NCBI RefSeq assembly: GCF_030127125.1
Contig: NZ_CP126156.1
Coordinates: 62,001 to 126,000 of the forward strand
Source: Halobaculum litoreum
Lineage (GTDB): Archaea; Halobacteriota; Halobacteria; Halobacteriales; Haloferacaceae
Direction of reading: 5' to 3'
Length of the DNA stretch: 64,000 bases
This document shows, piece by piece, positions 57,343 through 64,000 of the stretch (its first letter is position 1; the number at the start of each line of letters is the position of its first letter). Below the pieces are notes generated by a model. That model did not search any database. It was not told the origin of the DNA and saw only the letters and a program-made list of their open reading frames with translations. The translations under genes were made by a program, and so were the position numbers.

Positions 57343-57489
57343 TCAGTTCTTCTTCGCGCGGACGGTCTTCCCGCGTCGAACCATGTCCTCGCAGTGGGGA
57401 CACGCCCGGGGCTGGGCGACGCCCTCCGGCTCGAACACCTTCACGTACCGTTCGGTGACGAAGGACTGGCAGTTCTGGCAAGTGGGCAT
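57343..57489 (-). CDS. 48-residue zinc-ribbon microprotein (DUF7563-like)
   Basis: MPTCQNCQSFVTERYVKVFE, then CPHCEDMVRRGKTVRAKK. Cys4 and Cys7 with Cys30 and Cys33 form a zinc ribbon, with a basic C-terminus. It is too short for an enzyme; homologues in haloarchaea are single-domain zinc proteins of unknown partner. The start at 57489 puts Cys4 close to the N-terminus as expected. It is convergent with the DUF7344 gene, with an 11-nt gap. Confidence 0.78.
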   Translation of the reverse strand: MPTCQNCQSFVTERYVKVFEPEGVAQPRACPHCEDMVRRGKTVRAKKN

Positions 57490-57644
57490 ACGACCCCGGC
57501 GGGGCACCGCGAATAAACGAATTACGGTCGACGGCGTCCGGGTCACCCCCTGACACGCGACGGTCGCACACGCGTGTCGCCGGCGTCGCCGCCCGGCCGG
57601 AATCGACGGCGGGGTTCACGCGTCGCGGGCGCCTGCGTCCACCC

Positions 57645-58019
57645 ATGCGAACCGCGCTGCACTGCTCGGCCGGCGACGTCGACGACCGGCGGCACGCGCT
57701 CGCCAACGCGGCGAACCTCCTGGGCGACGACACGGTCGCGCTCGACGCGCTGGTCGTCGTGTTCAACGGCGACGGCGTCGGCGCCGTCCGCGCCGACTCG
57801 CCCGTCGCCGACGACGTGCGCGGCCTGCTCGCGCGGACGCCCGAGGAGACGGCCGCACCCGACGCGCCGACGGTCGAGGTGTGCGCGTGCGGGAACTCGC
57901 TGGCCGGGCGCGACATCCCCGCGGACGAACTCGTGTACGGCGTCGACGTCGTCTCCAGCGGGATGGGCGAGTTGACCCGGCGGCAGGCCGACGGCTACGC
58001 GTACATCCGGGTGCCGTAG
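57645..58019 (+). CDS. DsrE family protein
   Basis: 124 residues. TALHCSAGDVDDRRHALANA at the N-terminus and VCACGNSLAGRDIPADELVY with the DsrE-region Cys (about 78-80), then GVDVVSSGMGELTRRQADGY at the C-terminus. DsrE/TusD-like folds relay sulfur in tRNA thiolation or sulfur oxidation. A lone copy like this has no assigned role in haloarchaea. The ATG is at 57645. It is convergent with mutY. Confidence 0.8.
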   Translation: MRTALHCSAGDVDDRRHALANAANLLGDDTVALDALVVVFNGDGVGAVRADSPVADDVRGLLARTPEETAAPDAPTVEVCACGNSLAGRDIPADELVYGVDVVSSGMGELTRRQADGYAYIRVP

Positions 58020-58044
58020 CGTCGCCGGCGCCCCCGCGCTCGCC

Positions 58045-58959
58045 TCACCGGCGCAGCGAGGCGACCGTCTCGCCGTCGCGCTCCTCGACCGCGACGAGGC
58101 CGTCGTCCGCGAGGTCGCCGACGAGGTCGCGGAGCCACGCGCGAGACCCCTCGCCGTCGCCGTCGGGGCTGTAGTCGACGCGGATCCGCGGCCCCAAGGC
58201 GTCGAGCGCGAGCGCGTCGTGGTTGCCGAGCGCGCGCACGACCTTCCCGCGCATCTGCCGGCGGCTCCCCTCGAAGCTCGGCTGCTCGGGCACGTCCGGC
58301 GCGGTGAAGTCGCCCGTCTCGTAGGCGCGACACCAGCGCCGCCACGGACAGCCCGCCTCGTCACACCGCGGCGACTGGCCGCAGGCGACGCCGCCCAGCT
58401 CCATGATCGCGTTGTTCCACACGCGCGACTCGCCGGCGGGCATGAGGTCGCTCGCGGCCGCGGCGAACGCCGCGTCGTCGTCGGGGACGCCGAACGCGCG
58501 GTGGAGCACGCGCTTGACGTTCGTGTCGACCACCGCGTCGCCGTTGTCGAACGCGAACGAGGCGACCGCGTTCGCGGTGTACGGGCCGACGCCCATCAGC
58601 TCCTGTAGCTCGTCGGGATCCGTCGGGAACGCGCCGTCGTACGCCTCGACGACCTGCGTGGCGGCCTCGTGGAGGTACTTCGCGCGGTTGTTGTAGCCGA
58701 GCGAGTGGCCCGACCAGAAGGAGACCACGTCGCCGCGGTCGGCCGCCGCGAGCGCCTCCACCGTCGGCCACGTGTCGAGGAAGTCGGCGTACGCCTCCTC
58801 CACCCGGGAGAGTTGCGTCTGCTGGCTCATCACCTCCGAGACGAGGATCCGGTAGGCGTCGTCGGTGCGGCGCCACGGGAAGTCGCGGTGGTCGGCCTCG
58901 TACCACGCGACGAGCGCCTCCCGCACGGCGTCGCGGTCGTCGGGGAGGTGGTCCGTCAT
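58045..58959 (-). CDS. mutY: A/G-specific adenine glycosylase MutY
   Basis: 304 residues. HhH-GPD fold with the catalytic Glu in LVSEVMSQQTQLSRVEEA (about 40) and Asp in AVVDTNVKRVLHRAFG (about 138). GVGPYTANAVASFAF is the helix-hairpin-helix. The 4Fe-4S loop is C-x6-C-x2-C-x5-C in CGQSPRCDEAGCPWRRWC. It removes adenine opposite 8-oxoguanine. The shorter C-terminal part lacks the full NUDIX-like recognition domain and ends in a small winged-helix-like segment. The ATG at 58959 fits the family start. Confidence 0.94.
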   Translation of the reverse strand: MTDHLPDDRDAVREALVAWYEADHRDFPWRRTDDAYRILVSEVMSQQTQLSRVEEAYADFLDTWPTVEALAAADRGDVVSFWSGHSLGYNNRAKYLHEAATQVVEAYDGAFPTDPDELQELMGVGPYTANAVASFAFDNGDAVVDTNVKRVLHRAFGVPDDDAAFAAAASDLMPAGESRVWNNAIMELGGVACGQSPRCDEAGCPWRRWCRAYETGDFTAPDVPEQPSFEGSRRQMRGKVVRALGNHDALALDALGPRIRVDYSPDGDGEGSRAWLRDLVGDLADDGLVAVEERDGETVASLRR

Positions 58960-59052
58960 CGTCGGAGACCGGGCCGCGGGGCGAAAAGCGCTGACGGTTC
59001 GCCCCCCGGGACGACACAAACGCTTTGTCGTCCCCGGCGGTTCGTGGCGACG

Positions 59053-59349
59053 ATGCGACAGGATCTGGTCCTCGCCTCGCTGCTCGCGGGGCTCGCCGTC
59101 GCGGTCCTCCCCGCGGTGTTGACGTTCTACCTCGCCGCCGGGCCGACGATGTGGCTGGCGACCGGCGTCGTCGTCGCCGCGTTCGGGGTCGGCGTCGCGT
59201 ACACCGCCGACGACCGCGACGCGGACGACGCACCCGCGGCGGCACAGAAGACGAACTGCCCGGACTGCGGGTCGCGCGTCCCCGTCGCCGACGCGGCCTG
59301 CGACTACTGCGGGGCCGCGCTCGACGCCCGCGACGACGACGGAGCGTAA
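59053..59349 (+). CDS. Two-helix membrane protein with C-terminal zinc ribbon
   Basis: 98 residues. LASLLAGLAVAVLPAVLTFY and TMWLATGVVVAAFGVGVAYT are transmembrane helices. The cytoplasmic tail has CPDCGSRV and CDYCGAAL, a zinc ribbon. The ATG at 59053 follows CGCTTTGTCG (about 27 nt upstream). The function is unknown; zinc-ribbon membrane proteins of this layout are common in haloarchaea. Confidence 0.75.
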   Translation: MRQDLVLASLLAGLAVAVLPAVLTFYLAAGPTMWLATGVVVAAFGVGVAYTADDRDADDAPAAAQKTNCPDCGSRVPVADAACDYCGAALDARDDDGA

Positions 59350-59381
59350 CGGGTATCCGGCGCCCGCGACACCGGCCGGAC

Positions 59382-59702
59382 ATGGGACTCGACGACCTCG
59401 ACGCGGCCGTGACCGACGCGTACGGCGACCTCGACGACGAGATCGGCGTCGACCTCGACCGCGAGACGAAACACGAGTTGGCGCTGCTGGCGGCGGCGCT
59501 GGGCACCGACCGCGACGAACTCGTCCGTCGGGGGATCCACGCGCTGTTCCGCCGGACGCTCGACACGGGCGACCTCGACTTCCACCTCCGGCAGGCGTTC
59601 GACGTCACCTACGACGAGTACCTCTCGGGGATGACGTACGACGAGATGACGGGGCAGTCGCAGTACCCCACGCCCAGCGACGACCGCCGCTACCAGCAGT
59701 AG
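59382..59702 (+). CDS. Conserved small acidic helical protein
   Basis: 106 residues, mostly helical and charged: ETKHELALLAAALGTDRDEL (about 28-47), VRRGIHALFRRTLDTGDLDF, TYDEYLSGMTYDEMTGQSQY with a C-terminal QYP-type tail. There is a ribbon-helix-helix-like hint (DRDELVRRGIHALF) but no clear N-terminal strand. The function is unknown; it may bind DNA. It follows the zinc-ribbon membrane gene by 32 nt and could share its transcript. Confidence 0.7.
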   Translation: MGLDDLDAAVTDAYGDLDDEIGVDLDRETKHELALLAAALGTDRDELVRRGIHALFRRTLDTGDLDFHLRQAFDVTYDEYLSGMTYDEMTGQSQYPTPSDDRRYQQ

Positions 59703-59782
59703 GCGTCGCCGCGGCGGGACGCCCGGTTCCCCCACGCTGGAATCGTGGCAAGCGCCTTGTCCGCGCCGAGCGACCCGCCCGT

Positions 59783-60271
59783 ATGGCGCTGGACGTCGAG
59801 GTGCCCGACCCGCCGAGCCTGCACGGGCCCCAGCCCCGGGGCGACTACGAGTCGCTGGGCACGCGGGACCCCGATATCGAGGACGACTACCGGCGCGAGG
59901 CGCTCCGGACGGCGCTGCGCGCGGGGGCGTGGCGCGACGCCTTCGCCGAGTGGGCCGAACACACCTACCTCACCGCCGCGGAGTTCGAGACGGCCGCCGA
60001 TCTGGGCCTGTTCGACCGGTTCGACTTCTACTGGGACCCCGCGACCGACGACGTCGGCTACCGCGCCCCGACCGTCCCCGACGACGCCCCCGACGCGTTC
60101 TCCGACGACGCGGCCGGCGGCGTCGACGAGGAGTTGGACGCGCTCGGCCGGACGGTGTCGCAGCTGCTGGAGACGGAGTACCTCGACGGCGCGGACGACG
60201 CCGAGTTCGACTTCTTCACCGAGGAGCGGGAGCGCGAGGCGGAGGCCGAACGCGAGGAGGACGAGGCCTGA
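59783..60271 (+). CDS. Conserved haloarchaeal acidic protein, unknown function
   Basis: 162 residues. EVPDPPSLHGPQPRGDYESL near the N-terminus, AALRAGAWRDAFAEWAEHTY as a helical core with conserved Trp, and FDRFDFYWDPATDDVGYRAP. The C-terminus is a highly acidic helix (EEREREAEAEREEDEA). It is cytosolic and not recognised. Its stop lies 31 nt from the convergent aminotransferase. Confidence 0.7.
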   Translation: MALDVEVPDPPSLHGPQPRGDYESLGTRDPDIEDDYRREALRTALRAGAWRDAFAEWAEHTYLTAAEFETAADLGLFDRFDFYWDPATDDVGYRAPTVPDDAPDAFSDDAAGGVDEELDALGRTVSQLLETEYLDGADDAEFDFFTEEREREAEAEREEDEA

Positions 60272-60301
60272 CCGGAGGCCGAGTCGGCCGGCGCGACCGT
60301 C

Positions 60302-61651
60302 TCAGTTCACGTCGCGCGTCGCCGCGATCAACAGCCGCGCGCCCATGTCGATCTCCCGTTCGGTCACGTCCAGCGGCGGGAGGAACCGGATCACCTTCGA
60401 CCCGCACGCGAGCGTGAGCAGGCCCCGCTTGAGCGCCGCCTCCAACACCGCGTCGCGCAGGTCGGCCGACTCGAACTCGACGGCGAGCATCAGCCCCTTG
60501 CCGCGCACGTCGTCGACGCCGTCGAGGGCGGCGTCGCGGACGGTCTCCACGAACTGCTCGCCGCGGACGACGGCGTTGTCCAGCAGGTCGTACTCGTCGA
60601 TGGCGCGCAGCGTGAACACGCCCTGCGCGGCGGCGACGACGTCCCCGGCGCCCCACGTCGACGAGAGGCGGGCGCGCTCCTCCGGGAAGGTGTCCTCGTT
60701 CGCGATGGTCGCGCCGACGCGCATCCCCTTCGCGCCGGTGATCACGTCCGGCTCGACGGGGTAGTGGTCGGAGGCCCACAGTTCGCCCGTCCGTCCCATG
60801 CCCGACTGGATCTCGTCGGCGATCAGCGGGATGTCGTGTTCGTCGGCGAGGGCGGCCACCTCGGTCATGAACGACTCCGAGGGGAAGCGGTAGCCGCCCT
60901 CCCCCTGGATCGGCTCCATGACGATGTAGGAGGTCTCCTCGGGGTTCACGTGGCCCGTCTTCGGGTCGAGCTTCTTCCGCAGCAGCGACGTGTCGCCGTC
61001 GTCGACGAAGAAGCCGCACGAACACGTCGCGGGCGTACAGCCGGTGTCGTCGCAGTACGGCACGTCGTGGACGCCGGGGACCTCGGGGTAGCGCTTGCGG
61101 TACACCGACTTCGAGCGGTTGAGCGACAGCGCGCCGAGCGTGCGGCCGTGGAACGCGCCGTCGAAGGTGACGCCGTACTTCCCGCCCTCCGAGCGGTCGT
61201 AGCAGATCTTGATGGCGTTCTCGACGGCCTCCGCGCCGGAGTTCGACAGGAACACGGTGTCCAGCCCGTAGTGGCTCGTCCGCTCGGTCAGTTCGTGCAT
61301 CAGGTCGGCGGGCCCCGGCAGGCTCGACTCGCCGGGGTCGGCGCCGTCGGAGACGTAGAAGTCCTGCCCCGCGATCTTCGTCGGGTCGACCATGTCGAAC
61401 TCCGCCATCGGCTCCACGATCTTGGGGTTGTTGTAGCCGAGCGGCGCCGCGGCGACGTGGGAGGTGAAGTCGAGCAGGACGTTGCCGTCGACGTCGGTGC
61501 AGAACGGCCCCTCGGCGTCGGCGGTGATGTCCCACACGAAGTCGTACACGTACGTCGTCGTCGCGGCGACCTCGCGGTGGTACGCCGCCCACTCGCGGGC
61601 CCGCTCCCCGGGCATCTCCGTCACCCGGACGTCCGCGGTGTGTCGATCCAT
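60302..61651 (-). CDS. Class III PLP aminotransferase with Cys-rich insertion
   Basis: 449 residues, the family's usual size. SNSGAEAVENAIKICYDRSE (Gly-Ala loop), FHGRTLGALSLNRSK, LIADEIQSGMGRTGELWA with the PLP-pairing Asp, and ITGAKGMRVGATI with the Schiff-base Lys. It resembles 4-aminobutyrate/ornithine-type enzymes; the substrate is uncertain. Between TLGA and the Lys there is an unusual YCDDTGCTPATCSCGFF block that could form a metal site. The start MDRHTADVRVTEMPGE at 61651 is preferred over a longer frame upstream. Confidence 0.9.
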   Translation of the reverse strand: MDRHTADVRVTEMPGERAREWAAYHREVAATTTYVYDFVWDITADAEGPFCTDVDGNVLLDFTSHVAAAPLGYNNPKIVEPMAEFDMVDPTKIAGQDFYVSDGADPGESSLPGPADLMHELTERTSHYGLDTVFLSNSGAEAVENAIKICYDRSEGGKYGVTFDGAFHGRTLGALSLNRSKSVYRKRYPEVPGVHDVPYCDDTGCTPATCSCGFFVDDGDTSLLRKKLDPKTGHVNPEETSYIVMEPIQGEGGYRFPSESFMTEVAALADEHDIPLIADEIQSGMGRTGELWASDHYPVEPDVITGAKGMRVGATIANEDTFPEERARLSSTWGAGDVVAAAQGVFTLRAIDEYDLLDNAVVRGEQFVETVRDAALDGVDDVRGKGLMLAVEFESADLRDAVLEAALKRGLLTLACGSKVIRFLPPLDVTEREIDMGARLLIAATRDVN

Positions 61652-61765
61652 GCCAGAGAGTGACGATGGGCGAATGAAAAAGGTCGCGGTCGAATTTGGG
61701 ACCGGATCCAACTTCCGCGCGACGAGTGACATCTCGTTCGACCGAGGCCGGGATCCGTCGTGCGT

Positions 61766-63052
61766 TCACACGAGCGTCGCCGCGGCGACGGCCGTGCCGG
61801 CCGCCGCGATCAGCGCGAGGCTGTACGCGGCGACCCGTCGCACGAACGCCCGCGGACCGGCGACCGCCAGCGCCGCCTTGACGGCGACGCTGGAGACGGT
61901 CGCCAGCAACACCGCGACGGTCGCCACGTCGGCGCCGACGGTGCCGCCGCGGTACAACAGCACCGCCGAGGTCGTCGCGCCCGCCGAGGAGACCAGCCCC
62001 GAGAGGGCCGCCGAGACGTACAGCCCCGTCGCGCCGAAGCGGGCCTGTGCGACGCCGCTGACCGCGAGGATGACGAGGAACGCCGCGCCGAACGCCAGCG
62101 CGTTGCGGAGCGAGAACGGCGACTCGATGGCCAGATCCACCCGGGTTCGCCAGTCGGCGGTCGCCGCGGCGACGCCGACGGCGCCGAGCGTCAGCGCGCC
62201 CAGCGGCGCCACGACCCCCACCAGCGGCGGGCCGTCGCCGGTGACGGTGAACGCCAGCGCGATGGCGAGGTTGCGCACCGCCATCGCGGCGTCGGCGAGC
62301 AACACCCCCGCGACGGCGTACGACACCGACTCAACCCGGTCGGTCGCGTGGTCGAGCATCGTCCCGACGACGGCCGTCGAGGAGGCCAGTCCGCCGAGAA
62401 AGCCCGTCACGGCGATGCCGCGGCCCCCGTACGTCCGCACCAGCGCGTAGTTCACCATCCCGATGCCGGCGACCGTGACGACCATGAGCCACGCGACGCG
62501 CGGCTCCAGCGGCACCCCGAACACCGTCCGCTCGCCCGCGGGCAACACGGGGTAGACGACGAACGCGAGGACCGCGAACTCCGTCATCGACCGGAGCTCC
62601 GCCCGCGAGAGGTCGCCCGCGAACGAGTGCAGTTCCCGCTTCAACACCAACAGCGCCGCCGACAACACCGCCACCGTCACGCCCTCGACGACGAAGCCGC
62701 TCGCGACGAGCGCCCCCACGCCGTACGCCGCGAGCAGCGACACCGAGGTCGTGAGCGACAGCGAGCCGTCGGCGCCGTCGCTGAGCCCGCGTGCGGCCAG
62801 CAGCGTGCCCTGCACGACCACCAGCACGCCGCCGACCGCCAACAGCACCCGTCCCACGGCGCTCTCGCTCGCCAGGAGCGTGAACACCGCCCCGACGAGG
62901 CTCGTCAGCGAGAACGTCCGGATCCCCGCGGACTTGTCCGACCACTCGCGCTCCAGCCCGAGGAACAGCCCCAGCGCCGCCGCCAACGCCAGCCTGACGA
63001 CCGGGACGGCGAGCGGGTCGGTCGACACACCGGCGACCGCGACCGGTAGCAT
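61766..63052 (-). CDS. MgtC/SapB-DUF4010 family membrane protein
   Basis: 428 residues with about a dozen helices. The N-terminal MgtC/SapB domain has LGLFLGLEREWSDKSAGIRT (about 22-41) and FSLTSLVGAVFTLLAS. The C-terminal DUF4010 half includes RNALAFGAAFLVILAVSG and GLYVSAALSGLVSSAGATTS. MgtC-like proteins affect Mg2+ homeostasis or membrane potential; DUF4010 fusions are uncharacterised. A TATATATT box lies about 25-34 nt before the ATG at 63052. It is divergent from the AI-2E family gene. Confidence 0.88.
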   Translation of the reverse strand: MLPVAVAGVSTDPLAVPVVRLALAAALGLFLGLEREWSDKSAGIRTFSLTSLVGAVFTLLASESAVGRVLLAVGGVLVVVQGTLLAARGLSDGADGSLSLTTSVSLLAAYGVGALVASGFVVEGVTVAVLSAALLVLKRELHSFAGDLSRAELRSMTEFAVLAFVVYPVLPAGERTVFGVPLEPRVAWLMVVTVAGIGMVNYALVRTYGGRGIAVTGFLGGLASSTAVVGTMLDHATDRVESVSYAVAGVLLADAAMAVRNLAIALAFTVTGDGPPLVGVVAPLGALTLGAVGVAAATADWRTRVDLAIESPFSLRNALAFGAAFLVILAVSGVAQARFGATGLYVSAALSGLVSSAGATTSAVLLYRGGTVGADVATVAVLLATVSSVAVKAALAVAGPRAFVRRVAAYSLALIAAAGTAVAAATLV

Positions 63053-63076
63053 AGAGCTACATACTACTGTATAGCC

Positions 63077-63086
63077 GTATATATTT
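63077..63086 (-). promoter_or_regulatory. TATA box of the MgtC/DUF4010 gene
   Basis: GTATATATTT on the plus strand (AAATATATAC on the minus strand), 25-34 nt before the ATG at 63052. This is leaderless spacing. It is the only strongly AT-rich stretch between the two divergent genes. Confidence 0.65.
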
Positions 63087-63164
63087 CTTCGGGCCGACCG
63101 CCCGCGGTTCCAGCGGATGTCAGGTCCGCGATACGCTTTTGTCGTTCGGCGGACCCGGGTGCGT

Positions 63165-64000
63165 ATGGCCCTCTCCGACATCGACTGGTCGCGCACCGCG
63201 TGGTGGGGCGTCGGCGCCGCCCTCGCGGCCGCGGTGACGTTCATCGTCTACTCGTTCGTCGGTACGTTCGTCTTCGGCGTCTTCATCTACTACGCGACCC
63301 GGCCCGTGTACAACCGGCTCCGCCGCCGCCTCCCGTCGCGGAGTCTCGCGGCCGCGACGGCGCTGTTCGCGATGGTGCTCCCGGCGCTGCTGCTCGTCGG
63401 CTACGCCGTCCTCATCGTCGTCGATCAGGTCCAGCAGCTCGACATCGCCGCGAACGGCTACCTCGACCGGCTCCCCATCGACCCCGGCGACCTGCCGGCG
63501 GTGACCGACCCGGCACAGCTCGCGACGCTTGACTGGCAGCAGTACGTCACCGCCGACACCCTCTCGGGCGCGATGGGGTCGCTGTCGGGCGCCGTCGGGA
63601 CGGTCGCGGTCCTCGGCACCGCGGCCATCCACCTGTTCGTGATGCTGGCGATCGCGTTCTACCTCCTGCGCGACGGCACGAAGCTGGCGCGCTACTTCGT
63701 CCAGTTCACCGACCAGGCGGGCGTCATCGACGCCTACGGCCTCGCGGTCGACCGCGACCTCAAGTCCATCTTCTTCGGCAACATCCTCAACGCCATCGTC
63801 ACCGGCACCATCGGCGTCATCGTCTACTCGCTGCTCAACGTGTTCGCGCCGCAGGGGGGCGCGATCCCGGCGGCCGCGCTCGTGGGCCTGATCGCGGGCG
63901 CGGCGAGCCTGATCCCCATCGTCGGCATGAAACTGGTGTACGTCCCCGTGGTGATCTTCATGGCGGTCCGGGCGGTCGCCAACGACGTGACCGGCGGGCT
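63165..64000 (+). CDS. AI-2E family transporter (3' end outside window)
   Basis: At least 278 residues are visible, with no stop before the window ends. Start ATG 63165: MALSDIDWSRTAWWGVGAAL. Membrane helices include VTFIVYSFVGTFVFGVFIYY and ALFAMVLPALLLVGYAVLIV. The family signature is YLLRDGTKLARYF and GNILNAIVTGTIGVIVY, then AALVGLIAGAASLIPIVGMK, the conserved GLxxxIPxxG. The family includes Na+/H+ antiporters and exporters; quorum signals are not implied here. A CGCTTTTGTC box lies about 27 nt upstream. Confidence 0.9.
   Translation, partial: MALSDIDWSRTAWWGVGAALAAAVTFIVYSFVGTFVFGVFIYYATRPVYNRLRRRLPSRSLAAATALFAMVLPALLLVGYAVLIVVDQVQQLDIAANGYLDRLPIDPGDLPAVTDPAQLATLDWQQYVTADTLSGAMGSLSGAVGTVAVLGTAAIHLFVMLAIAFYLLRDGTKLARYFVQFTDQAGVIDAYGLAVDRDLKSIFFGNILNAIVTGTIGVIVYSLLNVFAPQGGAIPAAALVGLIAGAASLIPIVGMKLVYVPVVIFMAVRAVANDVTGG

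Overview
This 64 kb window is chromosomal DNA from a halophilic archaeon (class Halobacteria). The sequence is very GC-rich (roughly 70% or more by eye). The proteins are strongly acidic and dominated by Asp, Glu, Ala and Val. Many starts lie 25-30 nt downstream of a T-rich TATA element, as expected for leaderless transcripts. Archaeal or haloarchaeal markers include CetZ1, CDC48, RadB, S8e, CofC/CofG, split GMP synthase, a PGF-CTERM protein, HTH-10 (Bat-type) regulators, a HalOD1 protein and an elongator tRNA-Met with a 75-nt intron. It resembles Haloferacales-type genomes (Haloferax, Halorubrum, Halobaculum); the genus cannot be fixed from this sequence. I annotate 69 protein genes and 1 tRNA. 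No rRNA, CRISPR array, prophage or transposase was seen.

Layout. 1-8.2 kb: partial small protein, epoxide hydrolase-like enzyme, ABC1/UbiB kinase with Hsp20, tandem moeA genes (the second fused to a PBP-like domain), AbrB-PhoU regulator. 8.4-11.5 kb: two tandem paralogous lipoproteins, then a second phoU. 11.5-12.6 kb: a low-GC lipoprotein gene between two inverted copies of a palindromic repeat. 12.6-17.4 kb: CDC48, LarC with a long His tract, a small zinc protein, an RNase H-like protein. 17.5-23.5 kb: chemotaxis transducer, RadB, S8e, membrane protein, cupin, repeat-rich secreted protein. 23.5-27.7 kb: a small Rossmann-like protein, guaA-B and pyrG (nucleotide amination), then an SDR. 28-33.7 kb: cetZ1 with an overlapping exported partner gene, cofC, esterase, cofG, mscS. 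33.8-38.5 kb: catalytic cis-prenyltransferase, a micro membrane protein, an NgBR-like prenyltransferase homologue, DUF92, GNAT, TVP38. 38.6-45.4 kb: small regulators, tRNA-Met, nitrite/sulfite reductase with DUF6360, HpaI-type aldolase. 45.5-54.4 kb: DUF1684, PGF-CTERM protein, threonine synthase, membrane protein, HTH-10 regulator, sucD-sucC, quinone oxidoreductase. 54.4-64 kb: large Bat-like sensor-regulator, small zinc proteins, DsrE, MutY, class III aminotransferase, MgtC/DUF4010 protein, and the start of an AI-2E family transporter.

Quality caveat. Fourteen genes carry 21 single-base frame breaks, mostly in G/C runs. After correction every one of these genes has a length divisible by three and a continuous family-like protein. 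I therefore read them as probable base-calling or assembly errors, annotate the genes as whole, and give the break points.

The most interesting biology is the prenyl-lipid cluster at 33.8-37.4 kb. One cis-prenyltransferase keeps the catalytic Asp motif but lacks the C-terminal RXG motif. The adjacent homologue has lost the Asp motif but keeps RXG. This is the division of labour of the eukaryotic DHDDS-NgBR enzyme, and here it sits beside a DUF92 (VTE6-type) membrane protein.
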